Assembly: GCF_015265455.1 (NCBI RefSeq) | Contig: NZ_CP054492.1 | Location: 2,108,001 to 2,172,000, forward strand | DNA: 64,000 nucleotides | Direction of reading: 5' to 3' | DNA from: Candidatus Sulfurimonas baltica | GTDB taxonomy: Bacteria; Campylobacterota; Campylobacteria; Campylobacterales; Sulfurimonadaceae | In this document: in pieces, positions 38,750 to 47,557 of the stretch | Position numbering within the stretch: the stretch's first letter is position 1 | Layout: every line of letters begins with the position of its first letter | Made by a program: the position numbers and the translations under genes | Notes under the pieces: model-generated | Told to the model about the DNA's origin: nothing | The model's database searches: none | The model's input: the letters and a program-made list of their open reading frames with translations, nothing else

Positions 38750-41455
38750 TCAATTACTTTCACCCAAATACTCCTCATACAACTCAAACAAAAACTCAAT
38801 TCTCTCTTTGTCATTTTTGAAAATTTTATTTGTGTAGCATTTGTCTACTGCTTTGTCTAACTCTTGGTGGGCTTTTTTTAGTTTTGGTGGCATGGCTAGT
38901 GGGTCGTAGAGGTCGGCTAGTGAGCTGTCTTTGAAACTCTCTCGAACCTCTAAAACTTTTTGTGCTTTTTCTTCTACATGTAGTCTATTTTTTTCGCTTA
39001 CATTTTTTGGGAATGGGTAGTTGTTGTAAACTAGCTCATTTGAATATCTGTAATCACTTTTAATTCTTCCAGCCGTATATTTGACCCAGGTCATGTGCAT
39101 CAGCGATGTTAAAATTCCAAAATGTGACAAAGAATTTATTGGAATTGTACTTGTTGAATTATTTGCTATATACTTTTCATTAAAAAATCCCATTGGTATA
39201 TATATTCTATTTTCTGATGAATGTAATGGAATCAATACAAAATTACTTTTTGACTGTCTGTTCTCTCCAAAAAGAGTCGGATACTCTGCTAGTTTTTTGG
39301 TAGCTTCTCTCGTACTTTCTTCTCTTAGTTTTTTTACATTTTCTATGCGTTGCTTAACCTGTGGCATTGATTTTAAATCATTTGGTTCTAAATCTTCAAG
39401 CCACAAACACCATCTATTTTTACCGTTTAAAAATTCACTTGCACTTAGTAATGGTTTTATATATTTTTCAGCCATTGGCTCTTGTAGTAAAAGTTCTGCT
39501 TTATCTTCATCGGTAAGTAAAAAGTTTCCGCCGTCATTTGGCATACTACCAAAAGATATATTTGGAACATCGCAAATTGGTTTTCTTCTTTTCTCAATTA
39601 CAAAATCATCGCCTTCAACCAAATAAGGATTGATATTTTTTACACTCTTAGCATGTGGTTCTGCTTTAATATCTTCATATTCAAAGATAGTTTTGTTGTC
39701 GCTGTCAAAATTTGCAAATCCGATTATCACTACATGTACAGCTGCGTTTGCTTTTGCTTCGTTGCTCCAGTTAAAAGTTTGATGTGCAAAGTGGATTTTT
39801 ATTTTATAGTTATCAAACAGTTCTTTCCAAAGTATGCCGACCTGTTCGCCCTGAGCGATGGAGTTTGTGGAGACAAAGGCAACTTTTATGTTTGTATTTT
39901 GAATGTAGCGTGCGGCTTTGAGATACCAAGCCGTAACATAGTCTAAAACTCCTGCACCCTGAACTTTGCCAAAGATTTTTTTCATATCTTCTTTTTGTTC
40001 TTTGCCTTGCAATTGCTTGCCTATAAACGGCGGATTTCCAAGAATAAAAGAGAGTTTATCTTTTGCTATCACATCTTCCCACTCTACATGTAAAGAATTT
40101 CCATGCACGATATTTGCCGATTTTTTGAGCGGAAGTCTTGCGAAATATTGTCCGAAATACTCACTTATCATCATGTTCATTTGATGGTCGATGAGCCACA
40201 TGGCAACTCTGGCTATCTGTGCGGCAAACTCTTCGTACTCTATGCCGTGAAACTGGTCAACGTCACACCAAACTATGGCTTCAATATCCAAAACACTCTC
40301 TACATGTAAGAGTTTTAAAATTTCAAATTCGAGTTTGCGTAACTCCCTGTATGAGAGAATAAGAAAGTTTCCGCTTCCACATGCAGGGTCTAAAAAGTGG
40401 AGTGTTGAGAGTTCTTTGTGAAACTCTTGGAGCTTCGTTTTGTTTTTCTTTACTTTTTCAAATTTTTCATAAAGTTCATCTAAAAAGAGAGGTTTTATGA
40501 GCTTTAAGATGTTGCCCTCACTTGTGTAGTGCGCACCTAGATTTCGTCTGTGGGCTTTGTCCATGATGGACTGAAAAAGTGAGCCAAAAATCGCAGGGCT
40601 TATCAGTGCCCAGTCAAGATAACAGCACTCCAAAAGTGCTTCTCGCATTTTAGTATCGAACGAAACTATCGGCAAAAACTCTTCAAAAAGCCTTCCGTTT
40701 ACATAAGGAAATGCGTTTACACTCTCATCAAGATTTTTGAGTCTTTTTTCTTGCGGTGTGTTTAACACTTGATAAAGTTCGGCTAGTTTACTCCCGACAT
40801 CACTTCCATCTTCATGTGTTTTATTTTCAAGAAACTCCGTAAAAAGTCTTTTTTCAAAAATGGCTGTATCTTCTGCAAAAAGTAAAAACAGAAGCCTTAC
40901 TAAAAAATGCTCTAGCGGATGCCCGTCATAACCTGTCTCTTTGAGCGCATCATGAAGTTTTCCCATAAGCAGGGCGGCTTTGATGTTGATGGGGTCTTCT
41001 GCAACAACTTTATGTTTTGTGTAGCCTGCTATAAAACCAAAAAGATTGACATTTTTGTAGAGTTCGTTTATGTTAAATTCGTGCGTGGTGTTCTCTTCTA
41101 AGTCATAAAGTCTAAAGATTTCAAAATCGGAGATGAGAATGTATTTTGGAAGTTCGGCTTCTTTTAAGCCGGGGAAATAATCAAGTGCCTGAGTGTAGGC
41201 TTTGTCTAAATCTTTGCCTTTTGATTTGTGTTCGACGAGCAAAACACCTTTCCAAAAAAGGTCAATCCGCCCCCGTTTTTCACCGAGCTTTTTAACAGGC
41301 TCTTCAAAGGACGCTACACGTTTACGACTAATGCCGAAAATATTGAAAAATTCATTCCAAAAGCTTTGCGATTCTGCATGTTCTCTTGCTTCACTTTCCC
41401 ACTCTTTGGAAAAGTTTATCGCTCTGTTTTTTATCTCGTTCCAGCTTAGTGCCAT
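38750..41455 (-). CDS. MmeI-like type IIG restriction-methylation enzyme
   Basis: 901 residues, one polypeptide with cutting and methylating parts. An N-terminal PD-(D/E)xK nuclease (about 50-110) shows Asp65 in RIDLFW and Glu75-x-Lys77 in VEHKSKG. A helical linker leads to an N6-adenine methyltransferase with SAM motif FLDPACGSGNFLI (about 355) and catalytic LGNPPFIGKQ (about 480). The C-terminal third should be the target-recognition domain. MmeI itself is about 920 residues. The recognition sequence cannot be read from this. It is the first gene of the island. Confidence 0.85.
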   Translation of the reverse strand: MALSWNEIKNRAINFSKEWESEAREHAESQSFWNEFFNIFGISRKRVASFEEPVKKLGEKRGRIDLFWKGVLLVEHKSKGKDLDKAYTQALDYFPGLKEAELPKYILISDFEIFRLYDLEENTTHEFNINELYKNVNLFGFIAGYTKHKVVAEDPINIKAALLMGKLHDALKETGYDGHPLEHFLVRLLFLLFAEDTAIFEKRLFTEFLENKTHEDGSDVGSKLAELYQVLNTPQEKRLKNLDESVNAFPYVNGRLFEEFLPIVSFDTKMREALLECCYLDWALISPAIFGSLFQSIMDKAHRRNLGAHYTSEGNILKLIKPLFLDELYEKFEKVKKNKTKLQEFHKELSTLHFLDPACGSGNFLILSYRELRKLEFEILKLLHVESVLDIEAIVWCDVDQFHGIEYEEFAAQIARVAMWLIDHQMNMMISEYFGQYFARLPLKKSANIVHGNSLHVEWEDVIAKDKLSFILGNPPFIGKQLQGKEQKEDMKKIFGKVQGAGVLDYVTAWYLKAARYIQNTNIKVAFVSTNSIAQGEQVGILWKELFDNYKIKIHFAHQTFNWSNEAKANAAVHVVIIGFANFDSDNKTIFEYEDIKAEPHAKSVKNINPYLVEGDDFVIEKRRKPICDVPNISFGSMPNDGGNFLLTDEDKAELLLQEPMAEKYIKPLLSASEFLNGKNRWCLWLEDLEPNDLKSMPQVKQRIENVKKLREESTREATKKLAEYPTLFGENRQSKSNFVLIPLHSSENRIYIPMGFFNEKYIANNSTSTIPINSLSHFGILTSLMHMTWVKYTAGRIKSDYRYSNELVYNNYPFPKNVSEKNRLHVEEKAQKVLEVRESFKDSSLADLYDPLAMPPKLKKAHQELDKAVDKCYTNKIFKNDKERIEFLFELYEEYLGESN

Positions 41456-41514
41456 TTAGTTTGATTTCCTTGCCTCAGTTTTATAACACTAAATCATCAC
41501 CAAATCTAGTTCAC

Positions 41515-42291
41515 TCATTTAATTCTAAAAAAACTGCTTCCGCTTCCGCTGAAATAATATCCGTGTTTATAATGATTTTTCAACTCTCTATACTCTTGAA
41601 GTGCTGGTTTGAACAGATCGTTTGCTTCATCAATGCTCATTTTATTGAGTATTTCAGAGGATGTTGTTGTTTTCAACTCGTTCATTTTAAATCCATCTAT
41701 TGGATCATAAAAGTTTTCTCTATAAACGGCATAAACTTTTGGCGTACTTATCTCCACTTTTGGTGTAAAAACCTCAAACTCTAAAAGAGGTTCTTTAAAC
41801 TCCTCAACAACTTCACCTATTCCGCCAACATTTGCACTGTCAAATCCATAAACAAAAAACGGAACGTCAGCTCCTACTTTTAGACCTACTGTTGCTAGTT
41901 CATTTTGAGAAAGTCCTAAGTGTAAAACTTCATTGCACATTTTCAAAAATGTAGCCGCATCACTGCTTCCGCCGCCAAGCCCCGCAAATGCTGGGATATT
42001 TTTCTTTACATGTACAGCATATTTTTGCATTAAACTTTGTAATGAGACAGCCAATGGCTCGCTCAAGAAGTCTAAAAGAGATAAATATGCTTTATATATT
42101 GTGTTTTGCTCTGTGGTGCATGAAAAATCACCTATGATTTTAAACTCGTCACTCTCTTTGAATACAAAAGAGAGTTCGTCGTACAAAGAGTCTACTCTCA
42201 TAAATCTGGAAATTATCTCATGATAATTAGCTCTCATGCCTGTTATTTTTAAAAAGATATTTACTTTTGCATAAGCTTTGTAAATCTTCAT
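41515..42291 (-). CDS. ispE: 4-diphosphocytidyl-2-C-methyl-D-erythritol kinase
   Basis: GHMP kinase of the MEP isoprenoid pathway. 258 residues, slightly short as in related epsilonproteobacteria. AYAKVNIFLKITG start, the phosphate-binding loop PAFAGLGGGSSDAATFL, and YYFSGSGSSFF near the C-terminus. It follows csrA by 10 bp. Confidence 0.95.
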   Translation of the reverse strand: MKIYKAYAKVNIFLKITGMRANYHEIISRFMRVDSLYDELSFVFKESDEFKIIGDFSCTTEQNTIYKAYLSLLDFLSEPLAVSLQSLMQKYAVHVKKNIPAFAGLGGGSSDAATFLKMCNEVLHLGLSQNELATVGLKVGADVPFFVYGFDSANVGGIGEVVEEFKEPLLEFEVFTPKVEISTPKVYAVYRENFYDPIDGFKMNELKTTTSSEILNKMSIDEANDLFKPALQEYRELKNHYKHGYYFSGSGSSFFRIK

Positions 42292-42301
42292 AGACTATCT
42301 C

Positions 42302-42532
42302 TTATTTTTTTATCAAAGATCGCAGTAAGCTGACATCATCCAAACTTGCCTCTTTTGAGGAAGCAATATTTGAATCTTTAACATCTTCGAGTAATTCACT
42401 TCTCATGATACTTACACTTTTAGGAGCTTCTATTCCCAACTTTACCACTCCCTTGTCAATAGATATAATCTTTATAACCGTATCATCACCTAGGACAATT
42501 GACTCATTTAATTTTCTAGCTAGTACTAACAT
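42302..42532 (-). CDS. csrA: Carbon storage regulator CsrA
   Basis: 76-residue RNA-binding translational regulator; MLVLARKLNESIVLGDD and KLGIEAPKSVSIMRSEL are diagnostic. In this phylum it controls flagellin translation through FliW (not in the window). It overlaps truB by 7 bp. Confidence 0.97.
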   Translation of the reverse strand: MLVLARKLNESIVLGDDTVIKIISIDKGVVKLGIEAPKSVSIMRSELLEDVKDSNIASSKEASLDDVSLLRSLIKK

Positions 42533-43347
42533 TCAATCCTGCCTAGTTCATATTTTACTTCTGATTTGACTACATTTATAATAGAGATAAACCCACCGCT
42601 ATCAAGCCAATAATAGCCATCTTCTTTCGTCTTTAAATCCTCTATAGCAAGAACTCTTCCATATTTTAGATTATCACTCTCTCCAGTGTAAAAATTCTCA
42701 GGAATGCTCAAAGAATTTTTAATATTCAAGAGCTTTTCATCATTATACCGAAACTGCCCCTCACTTAGTCTCTCTAAAGCACTAAGACTTCCAAACTCTA
42801 CTCCTAGTCTATTTGCAATCATAAGACCAAGAGAACGTATGTATGTTCCCTCTGAGACCGTAGCTTCAAATGTGACAAATGGATGTGAATAGTTTATAAG
42901 TTTTGTTTCATAAATAGTAGAGTTTATTTTATTAAGCGTAAACTCTTTTCCTGCACGAGCCAAGTCATAAGCTCTTTGTCCGTTTATCTGCTTTGCACTA
43001 AATATAGGCGGCTCATATTCAAGCTCACCCTCTAAAGATTTGATAACATTTAAAACATCCTCTTCAGCAAGCTCTTGTAAAATTTCTACATTTTTAATTA
43101 ACTCTGTATCTAAACTATCTGACTGTGCTCCGAGCCAAAGGGTTGCTCTGTAAATTTTTGGAGCTTTGTTTAAAAAGCGAAAAAGTTTAGTGTGAGAACC
43201 CATCCCAATAATCAAAACACCTTTTGCAAAAGGGTCAAGTGTTCCGGAAAATCCAGCCTTTTTAGTATTATATTTTCTTTTTAGCTTTGTTAGGAAAAAA
43301 TTTGAACTAATGCTTGTTGGTTTATATGCTACAAAGAGTTTATTCAT
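42526..43347 (-). CDS. truB: tRNA pseudouridine(55) synthase
   Basis: 273 residues. The catalytic Asp is in KAGFSGTLDPFAKGVLIIG, with the ANRLG-type RSLGLMIANRLGVE segment. It overlaps uvrD by 4 bp and csrA by 7 bp, so uvrD-truB-csrA-ispE is one operon. Confidence 0.96.
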   Translation of the reverse strand: MNKLFVAYKPTSISSNFFLTKLKRKYNTKKAGFSGTLDPFAKGVLIIGMGSHTKLFRFLNKAPKIYRATLWLGAQSDSLDTELIKNVEILQELAEEDVLNVIKSLEGELEYEPPIFSAKQINGQRAYDLARAGKEFTLNKINSTIYETKLINYSHPFVTFEATVSEGTYIRSLGLMIANRLGVEFGSLSALERLSEGQFRYNDEKLLNIKNSLSIPENFYTGESDNLKYGRVLAIEDLKTKEDGYYWLDSGGFISIINVVKSEVKYELGRIEC

Positions 43348-45392
43348 AGTCTCTCTACAAACGAGGCTAAAATATCTCTTTTTGTACCGGCAAAATTAAT
43401 ATTTAGTTTAAACTCTCTTCCGGATTTGCTAATACCGGTTACTCGTCCTGTTCCAAATATTTTATGACGAACCAAATCACCTTTCTTAAATGCAGTGTTT
43501 TTTTCAACAATCAGTGAGCCCTCGCATAGTCCAGCCTCATTAAAAAACCTGCTTTTTTGTAAATCGCTTCTGCGACCCTTATAAAATCTACTAGAGGCGT
43601 GTGAAAGTGTTAAAGTGTCTTTTGCTCTTGTAAAAGAGACATAACCTAAGCGCCTCTCCTCTTCAAGGTCGCTTCCATCACCGACAAGCGGCAAAAAGCC
43701 CTCTTCAAGTCCAATAACAAAAATATGGTCAAACTCCAAGCCTTTTGAGGCATGAATACTCATCATATAAATACTATCCCCCTCAACCTGATCTTGCTCA
43801 CTCTGAAGAGTTAGTTCATTTAAAAACTCATCCAACGATGCCTCTGGAGTATTTTTAACAAAATCACGGAATAGTCCATAAAACTCATCCATGTTAAGGA
43901 CTCGATCCGCTTCATCCTGCATTCCAGTATAGATGTCCTTTAGATGGAAAGTATCCTCCAGCACATCTATAAAATTATACGTAGATTCACCAACAGACTT
44001 TGCAACACTTTGAATATCTTTAATAAACTTTTTAAGTGTTTTGGTATTTTTTGCTCTAACTAGAGACTCCAAGTCTGCAACTGACACTTTTTTAATATAC
44101 TCAAAAATTGATGTATCATTCGCATGTGCGGCCAGCTCGATTTTATCTACACTTGCTTTTCCCAAGCCTCTCTTTGGTTTATTTACTATCCGCTTAAAAG
44201 AGAAATCATCATGAAAATTTGTAATAACTCTAATATAGCTTATAAGGTCTTTTATCTCTGCCCTGTCATAAAATCTCAATCCTCCGACAAGCTTATAATT
44301 GATACCTGAACGATTCAGCCCCTCTTCTATAGAACGGCTCAAAACATTTACTCTGTACAAAACAGCTATATTTTCTGCTTTTACTCCTGAGTCCAAGAGT
44401 TTACCAATCTTTAAAGCAATCTTTTTGGACTCTTCATTTTCATCATTAGAGTTTAAGACAGTAACATCTTCGCCACTTCCGCGAGTAGGGATAAGTTTTT
44501 TTCCAAGTCTTGAGCGATTGTGCTCGATTAACGAGTTTGCTACTTTTAATATTGGCTCACGGGAACGGTAATTCTCTTCAAGTTTGAAAACAGCAGTACC
44601 GACAAAGTCTTGATCAAACTCCATAATATTTCGTATATGGGCTCCTCTCCAGCCATAAATACTCTGGTCATCATCACCGACAACGCAGAGATTATTATGT
44701 GTACAACAAAGCTTTTGTAGAAGTTTTAACTGTAGCTCATTTGTATCTTGGTACTCATCAACCATGATATATCGGTACTTCTCAGATGTAGCGCGCGCTA
44801 GTTCCTCATTTTCATTTAAAAGTCTATAAGTAAGGGCAATCAAGTCATCAAAATCGACCAGATTATTTTCCAGTAAATATACCTCATACTCTTCATAAAC
44901 TTTTGCAATCTGCTGATAGTTAAATAGTTCAGCCTGCTTATAGGCGTCATCTGGGGTTAGCAGTGAGTTTTTGTATCTTGATATTTCACTTGCTATTAAC
45001 TGTGTTGGAATTTCAGAATTTATCTTTTTTATAATTCTTTTTTTGTCATCTGTATCTATAACTACAAAGTTGTTCTGTCTATTTAATAGATGAATATTAA
45101 ACTTTAAAAACAGCAATCCAAACTTGTGAAATGTACATAAAAGTGGTGGATAAGCAGCATTCTCCATCATGTCAGATGCACGCTCTTTCATCTCTTTTGC
45201 CGCTTTATTAGTGAAGGTAAGTGTCAAAGTGTTTGATGCTGGAATACCCAACTCTTCAACCAGATAGGCAAGACGAGAAACTATAGTAGTAGTTTTTCCG
45301 CTCCCTGCTCCCGCTAAGATTAGAACAGGACCTTCTGATTGCTTTACAGCTTTTGTTTGTGAATCATTTAGTTTGTCGAAGATTTTTTTCAT
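43344..45392 (-). CDS. uvrD: UvrD/Rep/PcrA-family DNA helicase
   Basis: 682 residues, superfamily I 3'-5' helicase. Motif I is LAGAGSGKTTTI, Ia TLTFTNKAAKEMKERA, II VDEYQDTNELQ, III VGDDDQSIYGWRGA, IV ENYRSREPIL, V SIHASKGLEFDHIFVIG, VI EERRLGYVSFTRAK. The paralogue name (uvrD, rep or pcrA) is not certain. Confidence 0.93.
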   Translation of the reverse strand: MKKIFDKLNDSQTKAVKQSEGPVLILAGAGSGKTTTIVSRLAYLVEELGIPASNTLTLTFTNKAAKEMKERASDMMENAAYPPLLCTFHKFGLLFLKFNIHLLNRQNNFVVIDTDDKKRIIKKINSEIPTQLIASEISRYKNSLLTPDDAYKQAELFNYQQIAKVYEEYEVYLLENNLVDFDDLIALTYRLLNENEELARATSEKYRYIMVDEYQDTNELQLKLLQKLCCTHNNLCVVGDDDQSIYGWRGAHIRNIMEFDQDFVGTAVFKLEENYRSREPILKVANSLIEHNRSRLGKKLIPTRGSGEDVTVLNSNDENEESKKIALKIGKLLDSGVKAENIAVLYRVNVLSRSIEEGLNRSGINYKLVGGLRFYDRAEIKDLISYIRVITNFHDDFSFKRIVNKPKRGLGKASVDKIELAAHANDTSIFEYIKKVSVADLESLVRAKNTKTLKKFIKDIQSVAKSVGESTYNFIDVLEDTFHLKDIYTGMQDEADRVLNMDEFYGLFRDFVKNTPEASLDEFLNELTLQSEQDQVEGDSIYMMSIHASKGLEFDHIFVIGLEEGFLPLVGDGSDLEEERRLGYVSFTRAKDTLTLSHASSRFYKGRRSDLQKSRFFNEAGLCEGSLIVEKNTAFKKGDLVRHKIFGTGRVTGISKSGREFKLNINFAGTKRDILASFVERL

Positions 45393-45422
45393 ATTTCGCC
45401 ACTATGTTATATTTGTTAAATT

Positions 45423-45428
45423 ATTATA
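45423..45428 (-). promoter_or_regulatory. Putative -10 box for the uvrD-truB-csrA-ispE operon
   Basis: TATAAT on the minus strand (TTTAGCTATAATAATTT), about 31 nt before the uvrD ATG at 45392. Confidence 0.5.
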
Positions 45429-45468
45429 GCTAAAAAGAAATAAATTATTACAAACCTATTGCATTAAT

Positions 45469-45493
45469 TATAATTTTGAGTTATAATTTTGAC
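45469..45493 (+). promoter_or_regulatory. Tandem repeat containing the putative -10 box of the LysR gene
   Basis: TTATAATTTTGA occurs twice, at 45469-45480 and 45482-45493 (period 13). The second copy contains a TATAAT (45483-45488) placed 31 nt before the LysR ATG. The repeats could be two -10 boxes or an operator. Confidence 0.45.
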
Positions 45494-45519
45494 TATTATT
45501 TAAGCTTATAGGAATTATT

Positions 45520-46422
45520 ATGTTAAAAGATTTTGCGAAATTACAAACCTTCTTGATGGTTATAAAAGAGAGAAGTTTTTCAAAAGCATCAGCAAAACTT
45601 GGAATCTCACAACCTGCCGTTACTCAGCAAATAAAGTTTATTGAAGATTACCTTGATACGAAAATTGTAGATAGAAAAAAGAATGGTATTTTGCTAACTA
45701 AAGAGGGTGAAGACCTTTACAGAATTGCATCTAGACTTGAAAAAGCGATAGCTGGAAGCGAAAAAGAACTTTTAAAAATTATCAACAAAGATTTTACGTT
45801 TGTTATGGGTTCATCAAATGCAATTGGAAACTATATCTTACCAAACTACCTTTGCGATATCAAAAAAAGAATTGATAACAATGTTTACATGAATGTTGCT
45901 CTTTCGAGTGAAATAATCGACCAACTACAAGATAAAAAAATAGATGTCGCACTTATTGAATCTCCTGTTTTTAGAGATGGTATCGTGTATAGAGAGTGGG
46001 TTTTAGATGAATTAGTTGTGTTTTCAAATCAGCCTATAAAAAAACACTTATCTGCAGAAGATTTGATGGACTTTGATTGGATTTGCAGAGATGAACACTC
46101 TCATACCAGAAAGCTAACTTCTGAAGTTTTTGAAGAGATTGGTGTTCAGTGTAACCACTTTAATGTACTCGGAGTTCTTGGAAGTCCAACTGCAATTAAA
46201 GAATCTATACTACATGCTAATAAAAATTCAGAGAGACCTGTTGTATCGGTTATGTCGCGTCACGTAATTGCACAAGAGCTAAAAGATGGAAGACTATTTG
46301 AGGCTAGACTTAAAAATTATAAAATTGAGAGACACTTTTATATTGCTTATCTTAAAGAGAGAAAGCACGATGCATTTGTTGATAACGTAGTAAACTTTTT
46401 ATTATCTCTGAATAAAGTGTAA
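45520..46422 (+). CDS. LysR-family transcriptional regulator
   Basis: 300 residues. The winged-helix DNA-binding domain is at the N-terminus (FLMVIKERSFSKASAKLGISQPAVTQQIKFIE), followed by a two-lobed periplasmic-binding-like effector domain. No signature tells the ligand; CysB- or CbbR-like roles are possible in an autotroph but not shown. It diverges from uvrD and converges on the unknown gene at 46489. AGGA precedes the ATG. Confidence 0.93.
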   Translation: MLKDFAKLQTFLMVIKERSFSKASAKLGISQPAVTQQIKFIEDYLDTKIVDRKKNGILLTKEGEDLYRIASRLEKAIAGSEKELLKIINKDFTFVMGSSNAIGNYILPNYLCDIKKRIDNNVYMNVALSSEIIDQLQDKKIDVALIESPVFRDGIVYREWVLDELVVFSNQPIKKHLSAEDLMDFDWICRDEHSHTRKLTSEVFEEIGVQCNHFNVLGVLGSPTAIKESILHANKNSERPVVSVMSRHVIAQELKDGRLFEARLKNYKIERHFYIAYLKERKHDAFVDNVVNFLLSLNKV

Positions 46423-46472
46423 ACTAATTCAATAGTTTGCACTTTGTTTAAAAATTTCTCAAAAGTTTGTTT

Positions 46473-46507
46473 TTCTAAGTTTAAAAATTTATTTTAAAAA
46501 CTTAGAA
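46473..46507. terminator. Bidirectional hairpin between the LysR gene and its convergent neighbour
   Basis: Inverted repeat TTCTAAGTTT (46473-46482) and AAACTTAGAA (46498-46507) with A/T-rich flanks on both sides, in a convergent gap of 66 bp and running into the last codons of the unknown gene. Confidence 0.5.
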
Positions 46508-46944
46508 TTTTCAGGATTTGACAAGAATGAGGCCATAGAGTTTTCAACTCCGCCACTATCTACTTTCTTCTCTTTCTTACTATTTTTTTTATAGCTAGCC
46601 AGATTTATAAGCAGTGGTGTTTCATCTACAATAACTTGTATAATACTCAATAGCGGGACACTGACCAAACTACCAAAATTATCTGCTCCAAAACCTGCTT
46701 CAAAAATTAAATTATCACCTATAACTATTGCTGTTTCAAATGTATACCCTGCTAAGAAAAAAAGAGTCATCTCTCTAAACTCTTTATTTATCTCATCTGG
46801 AAGGGGAGGCTCAAAAGAAACGTCAGCTATCCTACAAAGAATCCCGAAGTTTTGCTCTTTCTCAAAAAGATGAATTATCAAGCTGTGTATATTTGTTTTC
46901 ATTAAATTTGCAAAATCTTTATTTTCTATTACATTCTCTAACAA
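46489..46944 (-). CDS. Conserved-looking protein of unknown function, faint SspB-like pattern
   Basis: 151 residues, acidic and hydrophobic with a Lys-rich tail (SYKKNSKKEKK) and a short C-terminal peptide. The stretch NLIFEAGFGADNFGSLVSVPLLSI parallels the substrate-binding strand of ClpXP adaptor SspB (F.ARFGG....I.VP..AV), and the protein has SspB-like length and a linker-plus-tail. That resemblance is only by eye. It follows the PabC-like gene by 19 bp. Confidence 0.7.
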   Translation of the reverse strand: MLENVIENKDFANLMKTNIHSLIIHLFEKEQNFGILCRIADVSFEPPLPDEINKEFREMTLFFLAGYTFETAIVIGDNLIFEAGFGADNFGSLVSVPLLSIIQVIVDETPLLINLASYKKNSKKEKKVDSGGVENSMASFLSNPENSKFLK

Positions 46945-46963
46945 ATATTATCCTTTTTCGAAA

Positions 46964-47557
46964 TTATATCAAAAACTCACATCTATCTAACACATAAAAA
47001 TCAACCATAGCGTTTAAAAGTGCCACTTTAGAAAAATTTCTAATATCTTGCACTTTTATATCAGCCTCTACTATCTTTCCTTCATCTAAAAGTCTAGCTC
47101 TTGTAGTCCCTTTTAAAAGTGGTTTTTTAGATGTAATCCACTCTCCGTTACTATAAAAAGCAATATTAGCTATACTTGTATCACAAACTAATAAGTTTTT
47201 GATGATAAGTATCTCGTCTGCATCATCTCTTTCATTATATAAGGCATCTATTTCATCTCTATTTACAGATTTAACTGGGTAATCTATCTCATTGCTAAAA
47301 ACAAGTTTTAAAGAGTTTACTTCTTTTTTTTTATACTCATGGTATGTAACATCTATTACATGTGGCACTTTAGATATATCATATATCAGACGACATCTAT
47401 ATATGCCTATTTTTGGAGGATTTAAAAGCTCTTTTATATTCATAGGTTCATTAATACCAAAAGATTCCAAAACACTCTCATACCTTTTTTGATGATATGA
47501 AAGATGAAAAATTTCTCCATCAACTGCCCTAATGGTTTCTAAAAAAACATTATTCAC
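46964..47557 (-). CDS. Class IV aminotransferase, PabC-like (aminodeoxychorismate lyase candidate)
   Basis: 197 residues, short for the family (about 270 in E. coli PabC). Begins FLETIRAVDGEIFHLSYHQKRYE. The likely PLP Lys is in YPVKSVNRDEIDALY and the cofactor-phosphate segment is LLVCDTSIANIAFYSNGEWIT, followed by LLKGTTRARLL. It may supply p-aminobenzoate from the product of PabB (9064-10011). The start overlaps cysteine synthase by 8 bp. Confidence 0.82.
   Translation of the reverse strand: MNNVFLETIRAVDGEIFHLSYHQKRYESVLESFGINEPMNIKELLNPPKIGIYRCRLIYDISKVPHVIDVTYHEYKKKEVNSLKLVFSNEIDYPVKSVNRDEIDALYNERDDADEILIIKNLLVCDTSIANIAFYSNGEWITSKKPLLKGTTRARLLDEGKIVEADIKVQDIRNFSKVALLNAMVDFYVLDRCEFLI

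Noticed and set aside
39081-39626. 181-codon plus-strand ORF
   Set aside because: Antisense to the MmeI-like gene, with no recognisable protein features.
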